Assembly: GCA_026706455.1 (NCBI GenBank)
Contig: JAPOYS010000105.1
Span: forward strand, 1 to 64,000
Origin: Chloroflexota bacterium
Lineage (GTDB): Bacteria > Chloroflexota > Anaerolineae > Aggregatilineales > Phototrophicaceae
Reading direction: 5' to 3'
DNA length: 64,000 nucleotides
Shown here piece by piece: positions 20,667 through 30,685 of this stretch; positions within the stretch are counted from its first letter, which is position 1, and each line of letters begins with the position of its first letter. Position numbers and translations under genes: made by a program. The notes under the pieces are model-generated. The model saw only the letters and a program-made list of their open reading frames with translations, ran no database searches and was not told where the DNA came from.

Positions 20667-21716
20667 TTGCGCATGTCGAAAGTGACGGACGAGCCGACCA
20701 CCGAGAGCCGCAAGCTGGACCATATTCGCATCAATCTGGAAAACAATGTCCAGTTTCCGCGCGTCACGACTGGGCTGGAACGATATCGATTCACGCATCA
20801 GGCGCTGCCAGAATTAAGCTTGACCGAGATTGACACCTCAGCAACTCTCTTTGGCAAACGGCTGGCTGTTCCCATTGTCATTTCTTCCATGACAGGCGGG
20901 ACTGAGATCGCGGAAAAAATCAACCGCACCCTGGCTTGCTGCGCGCAGCGGCACAAAATCGCGATGGGATTGGGTTCGCAACGAGCGGCACTTGAAGACG
21001 AATCGCTGGTCAGCAGCTACCGCATACGCGACGTCGCGCCCGACATATTGCTATTCGCCAACATCGGCGCGGTGCAACTGAATTATGGCTATGGGCTGGC
21101 TGAGTGCCAGCAAGCGATAGACATGGCGCGCGCCGATGCGCTGATCCTGCATTTCAACGTATTGCAGGAAGCGGTTCAGCCGGAAGGCGATATCGACTTT
21201 GCCGGTCTCTTGCGCAAGGTTGAAGCAATCTGCCGCCGCCTCGCGCTTCCTGTCATCGCTAAGGAGGTTGGCTGGGGCTTCTCCGAGTCAAACGTGCGAG
21301 ACTTGGCCAAAGCCGGCGTTGCCGCGATTGATGTCGCCGGCGCCGGCGGGACTTCATGGAGCGAGGTGGAATTCCACCGCGCGCCGACAGCCTTCCACGC
21401 GCGGGTCGCGCGCAGCTTCGCCGATTGGGGCATCCCGACTGCGGACGCCATTCAGCACGCGCGCCGGGCTGCGCCTGATTTGCCGATGATCGCAAGTGGC
21501 GGCTTGCGCGACGGCATTGATGTCGCCAAGTCAATTGCGCTTGGCGCCGACCTGGCTGGTTTGGCGAGCCCCTTCTTGCAGGCAGCTAACGCGTCGGCGG
21601 CGGCGGTGGACGAGTTGATTCAAGAGCTGACCGCAGAACTGAGAATCGCGATGCTTTGCACGGCGTCGCGCGACATCGCGTCGCTGAAGCGCGCCGAGAT
21701 TCAACTCATATCTTGA
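20667..21716 (+). CDS. fni: type 2 isopentenyl-diphosphate delta-isomerase
   Basis: RKLDHIRINLENNVQF...ISSMTGGT...MGLGSQRAAL...DVAGAGGTSW. Confidence 0.93.
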   Translation: MRMSKVTDEPTTESRKLDHIRINLENNVQFPRVTTGLERYRFTHQALPELSLTEIDTSATLFGKRLAVPIVISSMTGGTEIAEKINRTLACCAQRHKIAMGLGSQRAALEDESLVSSYRIRDVAPDILLFANIGAVQLNYGYGLAECQQAIDMARADALILHFNVLQEAVQPEGDIDFAGLLRKVEAICRRLALPVIAKEVGWGFSESNVRDLAKAGVAAIDVAGAGGTSWSEVEFHRAPTAFHARVARSFADWGIPTADAIQHARRAAPDLPMIASGGLRDGIDVAKSIALGADLAGLASPFLQAANASAAAVDELIQELTAELRIAMLCTASRDIASLKRAEIQLIS

Positions 21717-22920
21717 TGCCGCTGACAAATTGTCGAATCACGGCGTTGCTTAGCAGGCGGCCTGATTCACTAAGGCGCACTCGGTCTTGGTTTACCTCGA
21801 TAAGTCGGGCCGCCGTCAATCTTTCTATTGCAGCGGGAAACATCTCGACGAAGTCGCGTCCAAAGCGCCAGGCGAAACGCCCTCGGTCAATGCCCTCGCG
21901 CGTCATGCGCAGCCCCATCATGATCGTTTCGTAAAGGTCTTCCGCTTCGCTGACCACATTAACTTTCGCCTCTGCCGGCGATGCCTCGAATGAGCTTTCG
22001 CGCGCCGATACAGCGTTCACGGCGTCGATGTAGCGCGCCGGCGCGGCTATGGTCGAATAGCGGCGCCCGCGGTAGAAACCGTGCGCGCCAGCGCCGAGGC
22101 CGATGTATTCCAGATTTCGCCAGTACTGCAGGTTGTGGCGACACTCTTTGCCGGAACGGCGCCAACTGCTGATTTCATATTGCGCATAGCCAGCTTCGGC
22201 CAGGGCGAGCGAGGCGCCTTCGTACATATCGGCAAAGTCATCGTCATCGGGCGCGGGCAGCTCGCCGGCGTCGACCTGCTGGCGAAGGCGCGTTCCCCCT
22301 TTTAATTCCAGACCGTACATGGACACATGATCGGGTGATAGCCGCAGCAGCGCGTCAACCGTCCGATTCCATTCCGACAAAGTCTCGCCGGGAGAACAGA
22401 AGATCAGGTCGAGATTGATGTTGTCAAAGCGCGCGCGGCGCGCGTATTCGACGGACTTTTCAATCGCGCGCAGGTCGTGCTGGCGCTCAAAGAGCCGCAG
22501 TATCGCTTCATTGGCTGACTGCATCCCAATGCTCAAACGGTTGAAGCCCATGCTATACAAGTCTCGCAAATAGGCTTCGCTCAAATCGTCGGGGTTCGCT
22601 TCAAGCGTGATTTCGGCAGCTTCAGCCAGAGCGTATGAATTACCTATTTGACTGAGGATCTGATCGCACTGCGCTGGGCTCAATAACGACGGCGTGCCGC
22701 CGCCAAAGTAGATGGTGTGGACAGGTCTGCCGGATGCCCCTCGCGCCATACAAGCCAGTTCGCGGCAGAGCGCGTCGATGTAGGCCGGGATCAGATGCTC
22801 GAGTTGGGTGTAGGTGTTGAAGGCGCAATAGCTGCAGCGATGGTCGCAGAATGGTACATGTAGGTAGAGCGACAAGTCAGAATTAAGGCGTCGCATGGCT
22901 GGCGCGGCTGCAAACGACAT
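21706..22920 (-). CDS. hemW: HemW-like radical SAM (coproporphyrinogen oxidase family) protein
   Basis: LYLHVPFCDHRCSYCAFNTY radical SAM CX3CX2C; IYFGGGTPSLL; GLGAGAHGF. Confidence 0.88.
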   Translation of the reverse strand: MSFAAAPAMRRLNSDLSLYLHVPFCDHRCSYCAFNTYTQLEHLIPAYIDALCRELACMARGASGRPVHTIYFGGGTPSLLSPAQCDQILSQIGNSYALAEAAEITLEANPDDLSEAYLRDLYSMGFNRLSIGMQSANEAILRLFERQHDLRAIEKSVEYARRARFDNINLDLIFCSPGETLSEWNRTVDALLRLSPDHVSMYGLELKGGTRLRQQVDAGELPAPDDDDFADMYEGASLALAEAGYAQYEISSWRRSGKECRHNLQYWRNLEYIGLGAGAHGFYRGRRYSTIAAPARYIDAVNAVSARESSFEASPAEAKVNVVSEAEDLYETIMMGLRMTREGIDRGRFAWRFGRDFVEMFPAAIERLTAARLIEVNQDRVRLSESGRLLSNAVIRQFVSGIKI

Positions 22921-23072
22921 GATTGCGTCATTTTCATTGCTAAAATATAATTGTGCAAGCTGTCATTCCGTAAAGGCGCAATTATTGCATGTCCCGTGAA
23001 ATGCGCGCATCGGAGCACATGACGAGCGGCTGCGTTATGCGAATATGAATGACCGTCTCTTAGGCATTCGCG

Positions 23073-24251
23073 ATGGAATTCCTCCGTAAACTCTTTGGCA
23101 AGTCTTCAGCGGGAACGGCGCGAGCCGCGAATACTCGTCGTGCGTCGCATGTAACGCCCAGCCGTACGCAAACGGTCAACATGCCCATAAGGGAGGAGCC
23201 GGCGCCCGTCGAAGCGGCGCGCGAAGCAGCTCGATCGCCGAACGCGGAGTTACCCGGCGATAACGAACGGGTATCGAAGCAAACGGAGCCGTTTGAGAAT
23301 GTCGGATTCCCGGGAGATAGCGCGGCGCTCCGAGAAGCAGCTGGGGCGCTCGAAGACGAGACAGCTGCAACTGCTCCGCAGCGGGCCGCTGAAAGGAGTC
23401 TGGCGGAGGACGCGAAACCGCCAGCGGCTGCTATCCCGACGCCCAAGCCGGTGCTTTCGCGCCAAAATCAACCGCTGATATATGGTATCGCCAGCGATGT
23501 TGGCAGCGTTCGCGATAACAATGAAGACGCCTGTTTTGGCATGCAGTGGCAATCGATCACGGTCGATGATCGGCCCGACTTCGGGTTATTCATCGTGGCC
23601 GATGGCATGGGCGGGCACCTGGATGGCGAGCGCGCCTCAGGCGTGGCTGTGCAAACGCTCGCCTCGGAAATGATCGACAAGATTTACGTGCCGCTCTTGA
23701 AGGACTTCACGGCCCGAAGCGCGCCAACTATCCTGGAGGCGCTCACAAGGGCGTCGGAGGAAGCCAATCGCGCGGTCATGAAGCGTGTGCCGGGCGGTGG
23801 AACAACGCTCTCGGCCGTGGCAATTGTGGGCAATCTCGCGTATTTGGTTCACGTTGGCGACAGCCGCGCCTATCTGCTTTATGAGGACACGATTGAACAG
23901 CTCACCACCGATCATACGCTAGTGCAACGCCTGCTTGAAATGAATGAATTAACGCTGGAAGAGGCTGAACACTACCCGCAGAAAAACGTGCTTTATCGCG
24001 CGATTGGGCAGAATGAACAGCTAAAGATGGAACGCCTGATACGGGCTCTGCCGGCCGGTTCCAATGTGCTGATCTGTACCGACGGGCTGTGGGACATGGT
24101 CGAGGACGAGACCATTAAGCAGATTGCCGCCAAATCCAGTACGCCACAAGAAGCCTGTGACAATCTGGTTCGCGTCGCCAACGCGCGCGGCGGCAGCGAC
24201 AATATCACCGTCATCGTGTTCAGGGTGCCGAGCGATGAAGAACTGGATTAG
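23073..24251 (+). CDS. PP2C-type Ser/Thr protein phosphatase with N-terminal disordered extension
   Basis: SDVGSVRDNNEDACF; VADGMGGHLDGERAS; HVGDSRAYLL; TDGLWDMVED; GGSDNITVIV. Confidence 0.92.
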   Translation: MEFLRKLFGKSSAGTARAANTRRASHVTPSRTQTVNMPIREEPAPVEAAREAARSPNAELPGDNERVSKQTEPFENVGFPGDSAALREAAGALEDETAATAPQRAAERSLAEDAKPPAAAIPTPKPVLSRQNQPLIYGIASDVGSVRDNNEDACFGMQWQSITVDDRPDFGLFIVADGMGGHLDGERASGVAVQTLASEMIDKIYVPLLKDFTARSAPTILEALTRASEEANRAVMKRVPGGGTTLSAVAIVGNLAYLVHVGDSRAYLLYEDTIEQLTTDHTLVQRLLEMNELTLEEAEHYPQKNVLYRAIGQNEQLKMERLIRALPAGSNVLICTDGLWDMVEDETIKQIAAKSSTPQEACDNLVRVANARGGSDNITVIVFRVPSDEELD

Positions 24252-24333
24252 GGCGCAGGAGCGAGAAATAGCCTTGCGATCGGCGGGGCTTTAGATGCGG
24301 CCAGGCCGCGAGACGGCGCCAAGGGAGAGGCCT

Positions 24334-25059
24334 ATGAAACCAGGCGCAGCCATCCAACCCGAGCGCAAGGGCAAGCGCATTCTCGTCGTCGACGACGAAC
24401 CGCGCATGATCGGCTTCATTCGCATGAATCTCGAATTGGAAGGTCACCTTGTGATTGAGGCGCACAGCGGCTTGGCGGCGCTGGAGGCAGTCCGAACGCA
24501 ATTGCCGGACTTGGTGCTGTTGGATGTCATGATGCCGGAGCTGGACGGCTTCGAGACCCTGCGCATGCTCCGCGAGTTTGCGGATATTCCGGTCATCATG
24601 CTGACGGCAAAGGGCGAGGAAAGCGATAAAGTACAAGGGCTGGAATTGGGCGCTGACGATTATATCACCAAGCCCTTCGGCCCGCGCGAACTCTCCAGCC
24701 GCATCAGAGCGATATTCCGCCGGCTTGAAAAGCCAACGACAGAAGAAGCCATCTTGCGCATTGACGACCGCTTGCACGTCGATTTCAATCGGCGCGAGGT
24801 CATTGTCAATGAAGAGCGCATTAAGCTGCGGCCGACGGAATACCGTCTGCTTTATCACTTGATCAGAAATGTCGGCTGGACGGTGCCGCACGACCAACTG
24901 CTGCAAAAGGTGTGGGGTTACGAATATCGTGATGAGGCGCATTACGTGCGGCTATATGTGAATTATCTGCGCGATAAAATCGAAGAAGATCCTTCAAACC
25001 CAAAATATATCATAACGGAACGCGGCGTCGGCTATCGCTTCGCGGATTATCGCCAGTGA
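24334..25059 (+). CDS. OmpR/PhoB-type response regulator
   Basis: [33 protein letters not shown]; winged-helix [17 protein letters not shown]...[38 protein letters not shown]. Confidence 0.95.
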   Translation: MKPGAAIQPERKGKRILVVDDEPRMIGFIRMNLELEGHLVIEAHSGLAALEAVRTQLPDLVLLDVMMPELDGFETLRMLREFADIPVIMLTAKGEESDKVQGLELGADDYITKPFGPRELSSRIRAIFRRLEKPTTEEAILRIDDRLHVDFNRREVIVNEERIKLRPTEYRLLYHLIRNVGWTVPHDQLLQKVWGYEYRDEAHYVRLYVNYLRDKIEEDPSNPKYIITERGVGYRFADYRQ

Positions 25060-25078
25060 TGAGATCCTCCAGGCGCAG

Positions 25079-25420
25079 TTACTGCGAGAGGAAGCCGAAA
25101 TCGAGGTACAGGCAATTCCCAGCGGATCGAGGCTTGGCGAGCTCGCCGCAGTCGATCGGCCCATATTCGCGAAAGACGAAGATTGAGCGATCGCGCCGTT
25201 TCAGCCTCTTCTTGAGCGTGTTCCACTGCGATTTGCTCGGCAGCTCCTCACCCGCAGGAAGCTGAAAGAACTTGCTGTCAAATATCGCTCGGAAGTGATG
25301 ATCGTCAAACTGAGTCAGTTTCAGCAAGGCGGAACCTGCGGGACCCGAAAGCGCGTCATGAATAATCGCGGCGGCATAGCGTCGCTGGACATTGCGAAAT
25401 CGCGGCAGTTCCTTACGCAT
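25079..25420 (-). CDS. small basic hypothetical protein
   Basis: 113-aa ORF in a gap not covered by another gene; divergent to the downstream flavin reductase; no family recognised. Confidence 0.4.
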   Translation of the reverse strand: MRKELPRFRNVQRRYAAAIIHDALSGPAGSALLKLTQFDDHHFRAIFDSKFFQLPAGEELPSKSQWNTLKKRLKRRDRSIFVFREYGPIDCGELAKPRSAGNCLYLDFGFLSQ

Positions 25421-25471
25421 GTTAAACAGTCCCTTCAGCTTGATGGCGATTGTGGTAGGCAGGTTTGGTAG

Positions 25472-25500
25472 CTGACATATCTGACAATTCGGATTATACT
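25472..25500 (+). promoter_or_regulatory. sigma70-like promoter for flavin reductase gene
   Basis: CTGACA-N17-TATACT, 24 nt before the ATG at 25525. Confidence 0.6.
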
Positions 25501-25524
25501 GCCGGCGTCAACGAGGGAGGCGCC

Positions 25525-26028
25525 ATGAGCGAAATTGATGGTCAGAGCTTCAAGAATATCCTCGCCTGTTGGGCGGCCGGCATCACCGTCGCCAGCGTAT
25601 CGTCCAACGATGACTGGCAAGCTATCACCGTCAATTCCTTCGCGAGCGTTAGCATGGTCCCGCCGTTGATTTGCCTCAACATCGCTAATCGCCTGCTGAC
25701 GCGACAGTACATGGCCAGCGAAGAACACTTTGCCATAAGCATACTATCGGATCAGCAACTGGACCTTGGCAAACGATTCGCCGGTTATTTCGACGACCAG
25801 TTGGACAATCGCTTTGACGGCTTGTCCTGCGAGACCACTGGACTGGGCGACCCCATCATTCCGGATGCGATGGCTTGGCTGTCATGCACCGTTGAGGAGC
25901 AACTGAATTTCGGCGAAAATACCATGTTCGTTGGGCGGGTGCGGGAAGGCGCCTGGACCGACGACAAGACCCCCCTACTCTATCACAACCGCCACTGGGG
26001 CATCTTTCAAGCCACCGAAGACAAATGA
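25525..26028 (+). CDS. flavin reductase-like domain protein
   Basis: FKNILACWAAGITVASVSSNDDWQAITVNSFASVSMVPPLICLNIAN is typical of FMN-binding flavin reductases. Confidence 0.88.
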   Translation: MSEIDGQSFKNILACWAAGITVASVSSNDDWQAITVNSFASVSMVPPLICLNIANRLLTRQYMASEEHFAISILSDQQLDLGKRFAGYFDDQLDNRFDGLSCETTGLGDPIIPDAMAWLSCTVEEQLNFGENTMFVGRVREGAWTDDKTPLLYHNRHWGIFQATEDK

Positions 26029-26046
26029 CCGGTTGTCGCCGACGCG

Positions 26047-26784
26047 CTACATCCGATCAAGCGCCGCGACGGCCGCTCCAACGATGCCCGCTCGATTGCG
26101 CAACTGCGCCGGCGCAATTACTGTCTTGCACTGAATGTACGGAAAAAACTTATGATGGCGTTTGCTTACGCCGCCGCCAATGATGAATAGATCGGGCGTG
26201 ATGAGCGATTCAAGATACTCAAGATACTCTGACACGCGCTTGCCCCATTGCTTCCAACTGTAACCCTTGGTCTGGCGGGCGCGATCAGTGGCGCGCTCCT
26301 CCGCGTCCTTGCCCCGAATGATCAGATGACCCAGTTCGATATTCGGCACAAGGCGGCCGTCGATGAAAAGCGAGCTGCCGATTCCAGTGCCCAAGGTCAG
26401 AATCGCTATCAGCCCGTCACGGTCGCGGCCCGCGCCAAATCTCATTTCGGCGATACCGGCCGCGTCGGCATCGTTGAGCGCGATGAACGGGCTGCCAGTC
26501 GCGGATTCGAACAGGCGCTCGACATCCGTTCCGATCCAGGCTTTGTCAATGTTGGCTGCGGTCATGGTCACGCCGCGCTTGACAACTGCCGGAACTGTAC
26601 ATCCAACCGCGCCATTCCAACTGAAATGCGCGCAGATGTCGGCCACTACAGCGGCGACCGCTGCGGGTTTCGATGGCTGTGGCGTTTCTATGCGCAGCCG
26701 CTCGCTCGCGAACTCGCCGCTTGCCGTATCGACAATGGCTCCCTTTATGCCTGATCCACCGATATCGACACCGAGAACTTCCAT
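26047..26784 (-). CDS. ppgK: ROK-family kinase, polyphosphate glucokinase-like
   Basis: VLGVDIGGSGIKGAIVDTASGEF; LTLGTGIGSSLFIDGRLVPNIELGHL; short ~245 aa length as in PpgK. Confidence 0.85.
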   Translation of the reverse strand: MEVLGVDIGGSGIKGAIVDTASGEFASERLRIETPQPSKPAAVAAVVADICAHFSWNGAVGCTVPAVVKRGVTMTAANIDKAWIGTDVERLFESATGSPFIALNDADAAGIAEMRFGAGRDRDGLIAILTLGTGIGSSLFIDGRLVPNIELGHLIIRGKDAEERATDRARQTKGYSWKQWGKRVSEYLEYLESLITPDLFIIGGGVSKRHHKFFPYIQCKTVIAPAQLRNRAGIVGAAVAALDRM

Positions 26785-27014
26785 CCTTGCTCCCTTGCAT
26801 GATCCTTTGCGCGATCTGATTCTACCATATTGGCGCGTGAGGCTATAATCCGCGCGGCGATTTGCTCCTCGCGTAATGCGGTCGGCGCGCGCTTGCGGGA
26901 CCGACGCCAGCCTATGAATTACATACGCTTAGGGATCCAGACCAGTTGCTCAATTGAAATCATCTGCGTTTTGCGCTTAAATGGTACCTGTAGCGCAAGC
27001 GTCTGAGATCGTCG

Positions 27015-28046
27015 ATGCGCCGACTTTGTCTGTTGATTTCTATCCTTGCAGTCATGCAGGCCCAGGCTCTCAGCCGGGCGCAAAGCATTTGCGCGCCAGG
27101 CGGATGCGGCTTGCCCGCCAGCGCGATTGAGGCGAATCGCTGGCCCAACGTGCGGCCGCTGCCAATCGACGAAGCCTTGCTTTACGATCGCGATTACCGG
27201 CAGATTGAAGCCGCTTTCACCATGCATTCGGCGCCAGACAGCGCGGACAGCCAGAGCTTTGGCGCTGGCTACACATTTGTAACTGTGCAAGAGACCAGCG
27301 GAGAGTGGACGCGAATCGGCGACGATCAATGGGTGCGGTCGGACATACTCAGCGAAACCATCACGCCTTCTCGCTTCGCTGGCGCTATGCTGCCTGCTGC
27401 CGGGGAATTGCCCTACACCGTCGCCTGGACACTCTGGCATCTGCGCGGATCAAAGACTCCCGGCGGGCCGGAAGCGGCGGACAATCCCTTCTTGTATCGC
27501 TACACGCGCGTTTATATCTACGCCAGCGTGCAAGTCGGCGGTTACAACTGGTATCAGATCGGTCCGGATCAGTGGGCGCATCAGTTCAAAGTCGCCAGGA
27601 TCCTGCCCATTGAAAAGCCCGCGGCCGTCGATACGCATAAGTGGGTGAGTGTCGACTTGTACGAGCAAGTAGCGATCGCATACGAGGGCAGCCAACCAGT
27701 TTTTGCTACGCTGGTGTCTTCGGGTTTGGAGGAATGGCCCACCAACCCGGGCCTCTTCCACGTTTATGTGCGCTTCCCGCGAACGTTGATGAGCGGCGCT
27801 TATGCGCAGCCGGACTTCTACTATTTGCAGGAAGTGCCTTGGACGATGTACTTCGATGATCAGATCGCTCTGCACGGCGCCTATTGGCACGATGGCTTCG
27901 GATTTCGCCGCAGCCATGGCTGCGTTAACTTGACGATCACCGACGCTCACTGGTTATTTCAGTGGTCGCAAAGCGAATACGACTATCAGAACAACGATCT
28001 GGTGGGACCGGCAGTTTATGTGTATTCGAGCGGCGAATACGACTGA
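27015..28046 (+). CDS. secreted L,D-transpeptidase (YkuD domain)
   Basis: Signal peptide; HGAYWHDGFGFRRSHGCVNLTITDAHWLF contains the catalytic SHGCVN motif. Confidence 0.9.
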   Translation: MRRLCLLISILAVMQAQALSRAQSICAPGGCGLPASAIEANRWPNVRPLPIDEALLYDRDYRQIEAAFTMHSAPDSADSQSFGAGYTFVTVQETSGEWTRIGDDQWVRSDILSETITPSRFAGAMLPAAGELPYTVAWTLWHLRGSKTPGGPEAADNPFLYRYTRVYIYASVQVGGYNWYQIGPDQWAHQFKVARILPIEKPAAVDTHKWVSVDLYEQVAIAYEGSQPVFATLVSSGLEEWPTNPGLFHVYVRFPRTLMSGAYAQPDFYYLQEVPWTMYFDDQIALHGAYWHDGFGFRRSHGCVNLTITDAHWLFQWSQSEYDYQNNDLVGPAVYVYSSGEYD

Positions 28047-28061
28047 GGTTAGCGCGCTCGA

Positions 28062-29144
28062 CTAGATCGCCTCCGCGGTTTGCGCCACGTGGAATCCCTC
28101 GATGAATCCCTGAACGGCCAGCAGCTCGGCATTCATGATGCTGCAGCCGGCCGCGCCCCGCACCGTATTGTGTGAAAGGGCGGCGAATTTGTAGCCCAAT
28201 ATCGGGCATTCTCTGAGCCGGCCAATGCTAGTTGTCATGCCGCCGCCGGCTTCACGGTCACGCCGTGGCTGCGGGCGATCGATTTGATCCAGATATTGCA
28301 AGGGAAAAGCGGGCGCGCTAGGCAAATCGGGCACGGGAGCAGCGGCTTGCCAGGCGCCCCAATCATCAATTATTGAAGGCAGCGCCGGCCCCTCTTCTAA
28401 CTCGACAGAGATGTTGACAAGATGGCCGTCGATCACTGGCACGCGTGTACAAGTGGCGCTCACGATCATATCGAGCGGGATTATGCCGTCGCCGTCGAAA
28501 TAGCCGAGCATCTTGCGCGATTCCGTTTCCATCTTGCCCTCATCGCCCGGCACATAGGGCAGGATGTTATCGATCATGTCCATTGACGACACGCCAGGAT
28601 AACCCGCGCCACTTACCGCCTGCTCGCTGACAAGATGCAAACGCCTGACGCCATACTTCAAGAGCGGCTTCAGCGCCATCACAACCGGCATGACTGTGCA
28701 ATTGGAATTCGCAATCAGGGCGCCGCTGGTCCAGCCGCGCTTCCGCCGCTGCACTTCGAGCAAGCTGATGTGCTCCGCGTTTACCTCGGGCAATAGAAGC
28801 GGCACATCGGCGAGCATTCGATTGGCCGAGGCATTCGTGCAGACGATGTGCCCGGCTCGCGCCAGGTCTAGTTCACGCGCGAGCGCCGCCTCTTTGGGCA
28901 AGGCGGAGAATATCAGGGGCGAATCCAGGGCCGCATCCAGCGCTTTCACAGTAAGGCGCGCAACGCTCAATGGCGGGCTGTCGTTCAGGATCCAATGGGC
29001 GGCGTCGGCATAAGCTTTGCCAGCGCTGCGCTGCGAACCCACGACCTCGCGCACGCGAAACCAAGGGTGACCTTCCAGCAATTGAATAAATCGCTGTCCC
29101 ACCGCGCCAGTCGCGCCCAGTATCGCCACATCAAGCTTCTGCAT
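28062..29144 (-). CDS. asd: aspartate-semialdehyde dehydrogenase
   Basis: LDVAILGATGAVGQRFIQLLEGHPWF; SNCTVMPVVMALKPL; SATCTRVPVIDGH. Confidence 0.92.
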   Translation of the reverse strand: MQKLDVAILGATGAVGQRFIQLLEGHPWFRVREVVGSQRSAGKAYADAAHWILNDSPPLSVARLTVKALDAALDSPLIFSALPKEAALARELDLARAGHIVCTNASANRMLADVPLLLPEVNAEHISLLEVQRRKRGWTSGALIANSNCTVMPVVMALKPLLKYGVRRLHLVSEQAVSGAGYPGVSSMDMIDNILPYVPGDEGKMETESRKMLGYFDGDGIIPLDMIVSATCTRVPVIDGHLVNISVELEEGPALPSIIDDWGAWQAAAPVPDLPSAPAFPLQYLDQIDRPQPRRDREAGGGMTTSIGRLRECPILGYKFAALSHNTVRGAAGCSIMNAELLAVQGFIEGFHVAQTAEAI

Positions 29145-29158
29145 ATAGATCACCTGCT

Positions 29159-29992
29159 TCACATGCCGACTGTGCCGGACCGCACCGCCGGGTATGAACC
29201 CAACATCTTGACGAAGGAAGTCAATTGCAGCAATTGCATGAGCAGATCCTGGCAGAGCGGATCTTGCCAATGTCCCTCAAAATCGAGATAAAAGAGCGGT
29301 TCCCAGGGGCGATTGCGCCGCGGCCGCGATTCCAGCTTGGTCAGATTCAGATCGCGTTTGGCGAACTCGCCCAGACATTCATATAAAGCGGCGGGCCGAT
29401 GGCGCGTGGCGAAGACGATTGAAGTCTTGTTGTAATCGGACGGTTCCGGATCGCCGTGACCCATCAGCAGGAAGCGCGTGTAATTGAATTGCTCGTCCTC
29501 GATTTCGTTCGCCAGCAGATCGAGCTCATAGAGCTCGCCGGCCAGGGTTGAGGCGATCACGGCCACGCCTGGCTCCGAGTTTTTCGCCAAATCCTGAGCG
29601 GCGCCGGCGGTATCGTACCAGCCGACGGCTTCAATCTTGTTGCGTTTCAGAAAGCGCTGGCACTGCATCAGCGCTTGCGGATGAGAGCGCGCCAGCTGAA
29701 TCTCCGCCAGCGCCGCGCCTTGATTGGCCAGAAGAGCGTGATGCACATGCAGGATCACTTCAGCCTGGATGCGCACATCCTGATCGAGCAGCAATTCGTA
29801 GGCGCCGGACACGGAGCCAGCCAGGGCGTTTTCGACCGGCAGCAAGCTATAATCGACGGCTTTGGTCTGCAGCGCGTCGAAGAGGCGATTGAAATCCTGG
29901 CAGGGGTGGGATTCAACTTCGCCGTCGAAATGCTGCCGTACAGCGATTTCTGAATACGCGCCCGGGATTCCCTGATACGCGACTTTGGGCAT
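29159..29992 (-). CDS. pheA: prephenate dehydratase
   Basis: KVAYQGIPGAYSEIAVRQHF; LLPVENALAGSV; NYTRFLLMG; KTSIVFATRHRPAALYECLGEFAKRDLNLTKLESRPRR...YLDFEGH ACT domain. Confidence 0.94.
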   Translation of the reverse strand: MPKVAYQGIPGAYSEIAVRQHFDGEVESHPCQDFNRLFDALQTKAVDYSLLPVENALAGSVSGAYELLLDQDVRIQAEVILHVHHALLANQGAALAEIQLARSHPQALMQCQRFLKRNKIEAVGWYDTAGAAQDLAKNSEPGVAVIASTLAGELYELDLLANEIEDEQFNYTRFLLMGHGDPEPSDYNKTSIVFATRHRPAALYECLGEFAKRDLNLTKLESRPRRNRPWEPLFYLDFEGHWQDPLCQDLLMQLLQLTSFVKMLGSYPAVRSGTVGM

Positions 29993-30200
29993 GTGAATAT
30001 GACTCGAAATTGACAGGCTCGGCAAATCATAAACAACGCGAACTGATAATAAAAGACTTGACTTCTTCTGCGCGGCTCATCGCTGGCTTCCGGCTGCGCG
30101 GATGGTGCAACACTTTGCGCAAGATCGGCGGTTGCGCCGCGACCAATTCGGCCAAGATTCGTATAATGCTATGAAAGATCCCAATGCACGAGGATAACCA

Positions 30201-30638
30201 ATGGCACAAGAACCGCGTTTCGACCCGATGAGAGAAATCCAGAATCTGGGCGAACAGATAACGAAGCAAATCGAAAAAGGCATTCGCACCGTGACGAGCG
30301 GCAGCGAAAGCCTGCACTTGGATATGTACGAGGCTGACGGCATCGTCACCATCAGTTCGCAACCGATCGATGGCTTGGTCAAGGAAAGCATTGAAATCAG
30401 CCTTGAAAGCAATGTGCTCACAATTTCAGTGCGGACTGAACCGGAGCCCACCCCGACGTCGGCGCGCTACCTGCTACAAGAGCGCCGCTTTGGACCGCTG
30501 TCGCGAGACCTTGAATTGTCGATTCCGGTCAAGGGCCAGGAAGCGCGCGCCAAAGTGGACGGCGGGAATCGGCTAATTATCACGCTGCCTGTGGACGACA
30601 GCATATACGGCAACATCACCGTCACGCCAGTGGAATAG
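30201..30638 (+). CDS. small Hsp20/alpha-crystallin-like protein
   Basis: LDMYEADGIVTISSQPIDGLVKESIEISLESNVLTISVRTEP...YLLQERRFGPLSRDLELSIPV...KVDGGNRLIITLPV alpha-crystallin-like pattern. Confidence 0.75.
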   Translation: MAQEPRFDPMREIQNLGEQITKQIEKGIRTVTSGSESLHLDMYEADGIVTISSQPIDGLVKESIEISLESNVLTISVRTEPEPTPTSARYLLQERRFGPLSRDLELSIPVKGQEARAKVDGGNRLIITLPVDDSIYGNITVTPVE

Positions 30639-30685
30639 AGGGCTGAAGCGCTGCCGCCGCTGGCTGCATAGTGGCGCGGCAAGCC

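Noticed and set aside
24220-24942. 240-aa antisense ORF opposite the response regulator
   Set aside because: Overlaps a clear OmpR-type gene; no domain.
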